From the NCBI RefSeq assembly GCF_041146795.1, contig NC_135170.1, forward strand, positions 1,471,326-1,535,325: 64,000 nucleotides of DNA, given 5' to 3'. This stretch comes from Maylandia zebra. Its lineage: Eukaryota > Chordata > Actinopteri > Cichliformes > Cichlidae. Below, piece by piece: positions 21,913 through 33,900 of the stretch. A model generated the notes under the pieces. The model did no database searches, was not told where the DNA came from, and worked only from the letters and a program-made list of their open reading frames with translations. Position numbers and translations under genes: made by a program. Numbering within the stretch: the first letter of the stretch is position 1; every line of letters begins with the position of its first letter.

Positions 21913-24900
21913 TCCAGATGTGACCCTGTGACCCCAAAGCTGGTGCTAAGAGTCCAGCGGTCCCCCTAACAAAGGGCTCTTATACTTAACCAGACACAGA
22001 GTAGGTGTCCTCCTACACCAGGGGTCTCAAACTCGCGGCTCGCGGGCCAATTGCGGCCTGCCGGACGATAGTTTTTGGCCCCACCTTAATATGAAAATGT
22101 AATGTTAGTTTGATAATGTATGACACTTTACAGTGTTGTGGGCGGAGCTGAATTAACCCACCAATCAGGGTGGGATATGGATCTCAGGGGACACCAGCCG
22201 GGCTTGATGCAAGCAGGGAAACATTTCTCAATGAGTCAAAGTTCCAGCAGCGTTGCCCTGGAGTGTTTCTTTCTTTCCTGTGCCTGGCTGGCTTCCTCCT
22301 TTCTATTGGGCAAACGCCGACATTCGCCCCAGCGCGCTGCGTTCACAACACTTCAAAAAAAGTTGTTTTTTTAAGTTGCTGCCCAGCGGGACATTATACG
22401 TATATAGATTTATACACACGTCAGTGGGATTTAAAGTTATTTTTCCACAGAGAGAGATCTCATATTAACTCTCACAGTGATGCGTAGGCGGCGGGATAAA
22501 AGAAAAGTCATGAACTCAATGCAGCCCAATTTAGTCTGCAGTCACATAGCGACACCTGTTCATCGGCAACAACAGTCCCCGGTAACCCGGACTAATTATA
22601 GGGTCGCACCGTAATTTGTGGCTCCATGTTTTTATTTGCATCACTGCGTTTGTATTGCAGCAAACATGAACATTACATATATTTCAATATAATGTAAAAG
22701 CAGTCAAAACAACTAACATCAGAAACAGCTGATGTTATTTGTTATATGTCACGGTGTCATTTCCGCTTCTTTCTCCTGTAACAACAGCCCGGCGCCGTGA
22801 GCAGTCGCCTTTTTTGCGCTCGCTATCCCTGCACTTTCTACCATCTGCAAACGCCACGGTGTTCGTGTCGTCATGAAAGACATGAACATCGAGCGTAAAA
22901 ACAAAGGAGACTGCTACCGGCTTTTTATCTGCCGATCGCCGTGCTACGGTTGCAAGAAAAAGAAGCAGAAATGACGTTCTCTACGCGTTGAGACGTTCCC
23001 CGTCCGTCGGCTAAACGCTTGATTGAAACTTCAATGCGACAGTGACACCAAGTAGAATTATAAATGTCACATAGCCCCAAACATGTCTTTTTCAAAGCCT
23101 GCGGTGAAGAGAAAGGTTGGTGATGAGCACCGACAATTTCAGGAAAAGTGGGAAATGCAATATTTCTTTGTTGAGCACAGGGGCACCCCGACCTGTCTCA
23201 TTTGCACAGAGAAAGTTGCGCTGCACAAGGAATACAATTTGAAACGTCATTACACAACTAGACATGCTGAGCTGGATGCAAAATACCAGGGAGACGAGAG
23301 AGCGAACCGGGTTGCCAGTCTTAAAACAGATCTACTGAGGCAGCAAGATTTCTCCAAGAAAGCAACCAAAGAGAATAATGCAGCAGTCGGAGCCACGTGG
23401 TTAGTGAGATGATTGCTAAAGCAGGGAAGCCATTCACAGAAGGTGCATTTGTCTAAAAGTGCATATTGCAGGCTGCAAATATAGTCTGTCCGGGAAAGAA
23501 AGGTCAGTTTAGCAACATCAGCCTTTCTGCCAACACCGCAGCAGATCGCATTTCTGACCTGTCAAGTGACATTTATGACCAACTGTGTGAGAAAGCCAAA
23601 TGTTTCAGTGTATACTCAGTCGCTCTTGATGAGACCACAGACATCACCGACACTGCCCAGCTCCCAATGTATGTCCGTGGTGTTGATGACAGTTTTGAAG
23701 TGATGGAGGAGCTGCTCACAGTAATTCCAATGCATGGCCAGACCACCGCTCAGCAGATATTTACAAGCTGTGTGATGCCATTGAGAATGTTGGTTTGCCA
23801 TGGAAGAGGTTTGTTGGAATAACAACAGATGGAGCGCCATCAATGACAGGGAGGAAACATGGACTGGTGGCACAAAACAAACTGGAAGAGGAAGGCGTGG
23901 AGGAGGCCATTGCTCTGCACTGCATCATCCATCAGCAGGTCCTTTGCAGCAAATGCCTGAAGTTTGACAATGTGATGTCTATTGTTGTGAAATGCATCAA
24001 CCAAATCAGATCCAGGGGCTTAAAGCACCGAAGGTTCTGTGCTTTTCTAGAGGAAATGGAGTCAGAATATGGGGATGTGCTCGACTTCACTGAGGTACGT
24101 TGGCTCAGCAGGGGAAATGTATTAAAGAGACTTTTTGAGTTGAGAGCAGAAGTGAAGCCTTCATGGAGAAGGATGGAGTTAGTGTTCCTGTGCTAACTGA
24201 TCCCAAATGGCTCATGGACTCAGCTTTTCTTGTTGATATGACACATGAGCTTAATGTACTGAACAAGACGTTACAAGGCCAGGGGCAACTTGTCAGTGCT
24301 GCCTATGACAACGTGAGAGCATTCTCCACAAAACTGGCGCTCTGGAAAGCTCAGCTCTCTCAGACAAACCTTTGCCATTTCCCAGCATGCAAGGCTCTCG
24401 TGGATGCAGGCACACCATTCAGTGCTGACGAGTATGTTGATGTCATTTTGAGGCTACAGGAGGAATTTGATCACAGATTTGCTGACTTCAAGACACACAG
24501 AGCCACCTTTCACATTTTTGCGGACCCCTTCTCCTTTGATGTGCAAGATGCCCCTTCTGTGCTTCAAATGGAGCTCATTGAGCTGCAGTGCAACTCTGAA
24601 CTCAAAGCAAAGTTCAGGGAGGTGAGTGGAAAAGCAGACAAGCTTGGACAATTTTTGAGAGAATTGAGCCCTAGTTTCCCTCGGCTTTCCCGAATGTTCA
24701 AGTGGACCATGTGCCTTTTTGGTAGCACATACTTGTGCCAAAAGCTCTTCTCCACTTTGAACTTCAATAAGTCCAAGTACAGGTCCAGACTTACGGATGA
24801 TCATCTTCAAGACATACTGAGGGCCGCAACTGCTTCCTCCCTCAGGCCAAATCTGGCTCGGCTATGCGAGAGGAAACGCTGCCAGGTCTCTAGCAGCAAG

Positions 24901-27900
24901 GAGTAGGCAAGAGAAGCCATGTTCAGAAGAACAGTTCATTTTCTACACTGTTCCATTCATGTTCAGAAGAAGGTTATAGAACTGTTAATACAGACATTTC
25001 AATCTAAATACAGCAGATATAGAAGACTGAAAGAAACACACAAGTTCACTGACTAAAAATATCTTATTATTATTTTATTTATGTATTACAGATTGATTGA
25101 TTTTCTTATTAATTCTTAATTTGTTTATTTATTTTTCATATTTTGTGTTAAAAAATAAAAATAAAGAGATTTGAGAAGATTGGAATTTTTTTAACCATGC
25201 CTTTCTTGTGGAAAACCTAATGCGGCCCAGCCTCACCCAGACTCTGCCTGCAGCGGCCCCCAGCTAAATTGAGTTTGAGACCCCTGTCCTACACTCGCAC
25301 ATTCACACCTAGTGGCAATTTGGATTATCCAATTAACCTATCCCCACAAGCTGCATGTCTTTGGACGGTGGGAGGAAGCCGGAGTACCCGGAGGGAACCC
25401 ACGCAAACACGGGGAGAACATGCAAACTCCACACAGAAAGACCCCGGCCTGATGGTGGAATTGAACTCAGGACCTTCTTGCTGTGCGGCAACAGTGCTAA
25501 CCATCGTGCCACCGTGCTGCCCACCTACGTCTAATTTAAGGCAAATACGCATTAGAACCTAATGCTCATATCGTTTTCCTTTGCTTTATAGCAATGTGAG
25601 CAGCTACTGCTAAATAGCATTAGCTAATAACAGCAGTCTAATTTAATGCAAGTTAGCATCATTTGCATTATAACGATGTGAGGAGTTAATGCTAAGTATG
25701 CTGCCATTAGTGGCTAATTCTAATTAGGGGTGAATAATTATTACAAGCTAATGCTAATATCGTTTTCTCTTCCCTTTTAACAATGTGAGCAGCTAGTGCT
25801 AGGTAGGCTGAAGCTAGCAGCTAATGCTAAAGCTAAAGATAATTTGATGTGAATTAGCATTACATTAGTGAGGAGTTAATGCTAAGTAGACTGCCATTAG
25901 CAGGTAATGCTAATTTAAGGTTAATAGGAATTGGCATCTAATGCTAATACCATATTTTCTTGCTTTAACCCTTTAAAACTGGTCAGAGTGGGCACACTCC
26001 GTTTTGCGCAACTATTTTTAAATCCCGGTAGCACTGCTAGCGCAATAATTTTTTTTGCATATGAAACCTGAGGAGTTGTATTTACATCTTATGCCATCAG
26101 CTTGTCCTAGGTTACAGTTTCCTTCCACATATGCTTAGGACTCATATTGCTCTGCTGGAAATAGTTTATTTTGATGCATATGCTGTTATTTTGCAAATTT
26201 GCAGTATAATATTTATTTTCGTTTTTCCTGCAGTATATAAAAATTGGTGTATTTCAAAAATAAAACTATGAAGGCACTCAAAATAAATTTCCTGAGGTGG
26301 GAAACTATTTTGTGCAACTTTTTTGTATTTACAGTTTTGAGGGATAAGCCTCTTAAATTTCTCTAACTAGAAATATATGTTAAAAAAACAAAAACGATTT
26401 TCAATTTTTTTGTAGTTTATTGCACTTTTTTGCAATTTATGTAATTACTATGCACTTAATACATACATATTATTAAAATTTAGGCTGTAATGGTTGTATT
26501 GATGTATAGCAACTTGAAATGCTCCCAAAAATGGCTCTACAGCATGTAAAAATATAATATAAGCTCTGGCGGACTTGGTTCTATGGTAGGTCTAAACGGG
26601 TTAAATCAATATCAGTAGCTAATCCGATTGTTCAGTCTGACGTCAGGTGAAGTCATTTTTATGCATTTAAGAGCTGTGTTGAATTCAACATTACAAACTG
26701 AACATTAGAACTATCCTCTTCTCCAGGATTTTCCTGATTTAACATTTCAATATGACATTTCCAGCGCTTTGTTTTCTCTGCTCACAGACAAAACAGATAC
26801 ACACATGTATATACAGCCCACGTCCAGCTCTGCATGCACTCCTGCTCCATTTCTATAGAGAATAAACAACGTAACACAATCATTCTCCATTGTTTTCAAC
26901 TCAACCAGCTGCATTTAATGAAGGAGTTTGAATTTACTTTACAACAGCTGCTGTTGTTTCCTGTCTGCATTCATGTTCTTAACTGTACTCCACACATTCT
27001 GAACTGGTGTACCGTAATTGTCGGGCTATAAGCCGCTACTTTTTGCACAAGCTTTGAGCCCTGCGGCTTTTAGTCAGGTGCGGCTTTTCTATGGATTGTC
27101 CATGAGCGGATTTGTTTTGTTTGTTCCGCTGTTGTACGGCACTACGTTGCCTGGCGGAAGGATCGGGGTTCAAGAGTGGTATGTTGGTCACATGTCCATC
27201 CGTCAGGCAACGTAGTGCAGTACGAGGTAGCGCGAAAAACAAACTTCAAAGTAGCGCTACCCGTTCAGCTGGAGGCCTGGATGATGAGCGGCGATAAACT
27301 TGCAAAAAGCAAGTTATGCCCAACTCCACCGGTGGAACCTGACAGCGTGGAAAAATGTGAAAACATCCACGATCACCAACAGATTTCGAAGGGCTGAATG
27401 CTGCATGATGGAGAGGAGGACACCGCCACGGCCCTTCTGAGGGTGTTCGACTCTGACACTGACAACGAGGATTTCTTTGGTTTTGAAAGTGACAACGAAA
27501 GAAAGAAGCTGAGAGTGGATGACGAAGCCACCCTGAGCCTGTTTGTTTCCGACACTGGAGGAGAGGACTTTGGTGGTTTTAGTGCGCAGGAAGATGGTGG
27601 TGAATGACTGACTTTTCTTCTTGTTAAAGCCGTGTCACTGCACCTGAGCCTAAAAGGTAGTCTGAATCTATTGTTCTGGTGTGCTGTAGGTTATTGTTAT
27701 GTACTACATTTGTTACTCATTTATGAAGCACAGTACATGTTTCGTACTTGTAATTACCGCTACTTGTACATATACCTAAAAAGTTATGCAAATATGTACC
27801 CATAACTTGTTTTTCAAAATATTAATAAAAGGGGTGTGTCTCCAAACAGCCATCTCTTTCCTGACAATTCGCTTTGTGCATATTCTCTTACATATGATAA

Positions 27901-30900
27901 GTCAACATTGAAACACCTGCGGCTTTTAGTCAGGTGCGGCTAATGTATGTACAAAACAGGATTTTCCCCTGATTTTAGCTTGTGCGGCTAATATTCAGGT
28001 GCGCTCTGTAGTCTGGGAAATACGGTAGTTCTTCCTAAAGTACTGCAGTATTCCTGCCAGTACATCCTTTTAGTTTTCCTAACTGTTTCCTCTGATGCTC
28101 GTTGCTATTCTTTCCTCAATGCAAATTCATGCTAAGCTCCTTCATATCCATCCCTGTTTCTAAACCTGTAATAATTGCTTTAATGTGTCTTTGGCCTAAT
28201 TATGAGTCTGTCCATATGTTTGTAGTTCCCCACTTGCTTTGGTTTCTTAGCTCTGATTCTCTCAAATTTATCCTTGAAATCATTTACTGGCATCTCTCCC
28301 TCTCACTCCCACTATCCCCAGAACACCAGAGTATTCATCTCCTGGTTTATCCTATGGCCTCTTTGCATTTTCTCCAATCATCCCTGTTTCTAGAGTCTCA
28401 CCCCATCTGCAGGCAGTCCAAGAGAAACTGCCTCTGCCATTTTCTTCTTCTTAATCTTTGATTTTTCTCTTCACTTTCTCCATTGGGTCTTCTTAGACGC
28501 ACTTTCCAGAAAGCAGCAACATTTTTTGTGCCCCATTTTTCAAATTGTGCATCTTACTTCAGCTTAATGTGTTTCCTGTTTTGTTTTTACACAGGTCATG
28601 TAAAAGAAATCCTACCAGAGACTCGACAAAGCTGAACTGAAAGACAGCACAGGCAATAAATCAGAGCAGCACAGAACTTAAGCTCATGGTCCATAGAAGC
28701 TGGGCTCTACAGGTGTACCAGGACAAGCTTAGTGTAAGTCCCTCGAAAAAGTTTCACTTGTGCTGTTTCGGTGTAAATTACTGGTTTGTTTGAACAATTT
28801 CATCAGCTGAACCATAAATACTCCAAAACAATTTCTTTGTGACTCAGTGTGATTTTTCATTTTGTAATATTAGCATGTCAAACTCTACATTCTCTACACA
28901 GATGAGAAATGAAGTGTATTTAATAATAAAAGTTATCTCTCAGAGACAAAGTTAGTGTCTCATTCAGGTCTGTATCTGAGTAGCCTCAGACACATGCAGT
29001 GCTCATATTTTCTGTTTTGTGTGTCACTCAGACCTCTTCCTGACAGGGGCAGCAATTTCATTTAAAGTCCCATTCACTGATACAGGCTGCTGGAGCTCCA
29101 ACCAGGAGGGTACACACATGATCCAGGGAAAAAAATTATATATGGTCTCTTAGATAAATATTAAGAGGTCCTGTGTTTTACTAAAAAATCAAAGTAGTAA
29201 AACACAGGACCTTTGGGTTAGATATAAGGTGATTTGACAAATCATGTCTGTTGTAAATGAGTAAGCCATTTATCGACCTGACTCAGGTTTTAAATCATCA
29301 TCAGAAAAGACTGAATCCTGACCTGAGAATTGTACACTTTGGACTCTCCACTGCAGAAAATAGAAGCTTCAGTCCTGAATCCTGCAGGTTGTTGTTACCC
29401 AGATCCAGCTCTGTCAGACGGGAGGACTGGGAGCTCAGGACTGAGGACAGAGCTTCACAGCTTCTGTCTGACAGGTTACAGCCACTCAGTCTGAAGAAAG
29501 GATGACAAGAAGACATGAAACACTTGTGTTAAAGTATATTCATGGTGCCATGAGGAGCTACTACATTTACAATATTTCAACACTGTTTCAGGACATGCTG
29601 GAATCCTTATTGCCTCATGTTACAAAAGACAAATGTGGCAGTTTAGTGTGATTTGGATGGATTCATTAAAAAAACAAAACATAAACACTGTTAATTTTTT
29701 CCAAATGAAATTGATTAAATGATGTTAATTGATGAAAAAAAAATCGATATTGCTTGATCTGACCTCAGCGTTTCCAGTTTGCAGTATTGACTCTTCATCC
29801 CAGCAGACAGAAGCTTCACTCCTGAATCCTGCAGGTTGTTGTTACCCAGGTCCAGCTCTGTCAGATGGGAGGACTGGGAGCTCAGGACTGAGGACAGAGC
29901 TTCACAGCTTCTGTCTGACAGGTTACAGCCACTCAGTCTGAAGAAAGGATGACAAGAAGACATGAAACACTTGTGTTAAAGTATATTCATGGTGCCATGA
30001 GGAGCTACTACATTTACAATATTTCAACACTGTTTCAGGACATGCTGGAATCCTTATTGCCTCATGTTACAAAAGACAAATGTGGCAGTTTAGTGTGATT
30101 TGGATGGATTCATTAAAAAAACAAAACATAAACACTGTTAATTTTTTCCAAATGAAATTGATTAAATGATGTTAATTGATGAAAAAAAAATCGATATTGC
30201 TTGATCTGACCTCAGCGTTTCCAGTTTGCAGTATTGACTCTTCATCCCAGCAGACAGAAGCTTCACTCCTGAATCCTGCAGGTTGTTGTTACCCAGGTCC
30301 AGCTCTGTCAGACGGGAGGACTGGGAGCTCAGGACTGAGGACAGAGCTTCACAGCTTCTGTCTGACAGGTTACAGCCACTCAGTCTGACATCAAGGTGGA
30401 AGGGAGACAAGATCAACCAAACAAATCAGAGCTTTATTGCTTTTTTATTGTTTTTAAGCAGAAATCAGTGAGGTGCTGGTAGATTCTGTTCTTTTGGTTT
30501 ATTACCCAACAACACACACATACACTAATATTTGTGACTTTTGTAATAGTAGCATTTACAATGCAAAGCAACAGCGATCACAGATTGAAGGGGCCTGAAT
30601 AAAACTACAATGCAGTGATTTTTAAGATGACCTGTTCTTCCAATTTCCAACAACAGATTTCTCCAACCTTACAGTTAAAAATAATTCTTTATCTCATACT
30701 GAATCTTGGTGCACCTCCCCCCAGTTTATTAAAATGGAGAGGTACTGAAGTTGCTGTAAGTGATGTGTGATGCCACTGATTTCCTTTCTGATCCAATACA
30801 AAGTAAAATTCAGGCTGGTATCTGCGATACTGATAAAAACTATTCCTTCAGAATCAATACAAGACATCATAAGAAAATATGATGTTTTGTATAACATAAA

Positions 30901-33900
30901 AAGCCTGAATTTTAAAATATTCAGTTAATAATCAAAAACAGATGTGACTGAAAATAATAAAACTGAGAAACATTTTATGGCCATTCGATCCTTTTACAAC
31001 CATTGCAAGAGCTTGGTTGGCATAGCCGGCAATACGTTGGATAGTAATAAGTCCGGTGGGTGATGGGCTCCACCAGGGCTGCCCTTTGTCACCGATTCTG
31101 TTCATAAATTTTATGTTTAAAGGCTGTATCAAAAGTTCATTCAAGTTACAATATTGTGGTCAAAAGTTCTCCTTTTTTCTTTTATACTATACAACTACGC
31201 TGTCTCATGGTTTTAGGACATGGATCTGTCATGGAAGAAATCTATGACCACTTTTAATCAACATTTTAAAAATAAACATGATCACAGATTTACTCACAGA
31301 GCCTTGTTGGAGGCTTTGACCACTGGCAGCAGCCTCAGAAGAGCCTCCTCTGAAGCAGAGTATTTCTTCAGGTCAAACACATCCAGATCTTCTTCTGATG
31401 ACAGTAAGATGAAGACCAGAGCTGACCACTGAGCAGGAGACAGTTCACCTGTGGAGAGACTTCCTGATCTCAGGGACTGTTGGATCTCCTCCACTAGAGA
31501 ACGATCATCCAGTTCATTCAGACAGTGGATCAGATTGATGCTTTTCTCTGCAGACAGATTCTCACTGAGCTTCTTCTTGATGTACTGGACTGTTTCCTGA
31601 TTGGTCTGTGAGCTACTTCCTGTCTGTGTCAGCAGACCTCGTAGGAGAGTCTGATTGGTCTGCAGTGAAAGACCCAGGAGGAAGCGGAGGAACAAGTCCA
31701 GGTGTCCATTTGGACTCTGTAAGGCCTTGTTCACAGCACTCTGGTGGAGAGATTGAAGTTTTAGTTTGTTAAATAGTTTAGACCATGTAGAGGTTGTTTG
31801 TTGTTGTTCCAGCAGATTGAGTCCAGAGTTGATGAAGGTCAGATGGACATGAAGAGCAGCCAGAAACTCCTGAACACTAAGATGGATGAAGCAGAACACC
31901 TTGTCCTGGTACAGTCCTCTCTCCTCTTTAAAGATCTGTGTGAACACTCCTGAGTACACTGAGGCTGCTCTGATATTGATGCCACACTCTGTCAGGTCTG
32001 ATTCATAGAAGATCAGGTTTCCTTTCTGCAGCTGATCAAAAGCCAGTTTTCCCAGAGACTCCATCATCTTCCTGCTCTCTGGACTCCAGTGTGGATCTGT
32101 CTCAGCTCCTCCATCATACTTGACCTTCTTCACTTTGGCCTGAACCACCAGGAAGTGGATGTACATCTCAGTCAGGGTCTTGGGCAGCTGTCCTCCCTCT
32201 CTGGTTTCCAGCACATCCTCCAGAACTGTAGCAGTGATCCAGCAGAAGACTGGGATGTGACACATGATGTGGAGGCTTCGTGATGTCTTGATGTGGGAGA
32301 TGATCCTGCTGGCCTGCTTCTTATCTCTGAATCTCTTCCTGAAGTACTTCTTCTTCTGTGGGTCAGTGAACCCTCTGACCTCTGTCACCATGCCAACACA
32401 GTCAGGAGGGATCTGATTGGCTGCTGCAGGTCGTGTGGTTATCCAGAGGCGAGCAGAGGGAAGCAGTTTCCCCCTGATGAGGTTTATCAGCAGCGCATCC
32501 ACTGAGGTGGACTTTCTAGGGTCAGTTAGGATTGTAGTTTTGTGGAAGTCCAGAGGAAGTCGACACTCATCCAGACCATCAAAGATGAACACAACCTGGA
32601 AGTCTTCAAAGCTGCAGATTCCTGCTTCTTTGGTTTCAGTAAAGAAGTGATGAACAAGTCCCACCAAGCTGAACTTTTCCTCTTTCAGCACATTCAGCTC
32701 TCTGAAAGTGAATGGAAATATGAACTGGATGTCCTGGTTGGCTTTGTCTTCAGCCCAGTCCAGGCTGTATTTCTGTGTTAAGACTGTTTTCCCAATGCCA
32801 GCCACTCCCTTTGTCAGCACTGTTCTGATTGGTTCATCTCTTCCAGGTGAGGCTTTAAAGATGTCTTCTTGTCTGATGGTTGTTTCTGGTCTGTCTGGTT
32901 TCCTGGATGCTGTTTCAATCTGTCTGACCTCATGTTCATCATTGACCTCTGCAGTCCCTCCCTCTGTGATGTAGAGCTCTGTGTAGATCTGATTCAGGAG
33001 GGTTGGGTTTCCTGCTTTAGCGATGCCCTCAAACACACACTGGAACTTCTTCTTCAGGGTGGATTTAAGGTTACGATGACAAACAGCAGCTTGAAGTTCT
33101 GAATGAGAAGAAAAATAAACACTCAATTCCAAAAAGAACTAATCTTTAAAACATGTTGCTCCATCTTCCATCTCTGGAAAATGTCTCATTTATCCAGCAG
33201 CTTAAATCTTTAGATAAATCCTCTTACTGCTCTGCAGACGGTCAGCCAGCTCCTCCTGCTTCATTCTCCTCAGGAAGTCCACTGTGATCTTCACAAACGC
33301 CTCTCTGCTGCTGCTCCTCTGACTCTCTAAGCATTCTGGGTAACCTGGACTCAGAACCTTCTGGATCTTCTTCAGCTCGTTCTTCACAAAAGTGATGATG
33401 TTGTCCTCCAGCAGCTGGAACAGAATATTTATGAATGAGCCAATCAGACTGAAATCATGGAGCCAAACATCAGATCCATGTTGGACACACTGACGATCCA
33501 CTGGTCTACAAAGAGCAGCATGGAGATGACTGTGAACAGAACAGATGTAACAGTAGTTGTTGTACATGTACAGACCATAAATATGGAGTCCAGCTGTGTT
33601 TGATGCTGCTGGGCAGACTGACCACTGGGAACCTCTGAGCTCTGCTGCTCCACTCTGTGGAGGAACCATGAAGGATTAGATCAACACAGGATAAAGATCC
33701 AGGAGTTTCTGCTCAAATAACTTCATCTGAATCAAGTCTGTCAAGTTTTAAACTCTCAGATTGTGAACATATCAGTAATTTTCAGTCTGTTTTCATGGAC
33801 GTCCTTTCAGTGGTGATGTCAGGGATGATTTTGAAGAAGCTCATCAAACTGAACCATCAGCAGATCACTGCTCCAAAACCAGAACATGATCCGAGTCTCC

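Noticed and set aside
21462-21969. Several ORFs of 130-150 codons of Cys-Val or Thr-His repeats
   Set aside because: They are translations of a GT/CTGT simple repeat, which lacks stop codons in several frames on both strands.
23083-24906. Domesticated ZBED/GTF2IRD2-like host gene
   Set aside because: The sequence keeps perfect terminal repeats and target duplications and has a disrupted frame, so it is a transposon copy, not a domesticated gene.
33099-33132. ATG at 33132 as the NLR start codon
   Set aside because: It precedes a clear intron acceptor (TTCTCATTCAG); the upstream exons join in phase and provide the real N-terminus at 34762.
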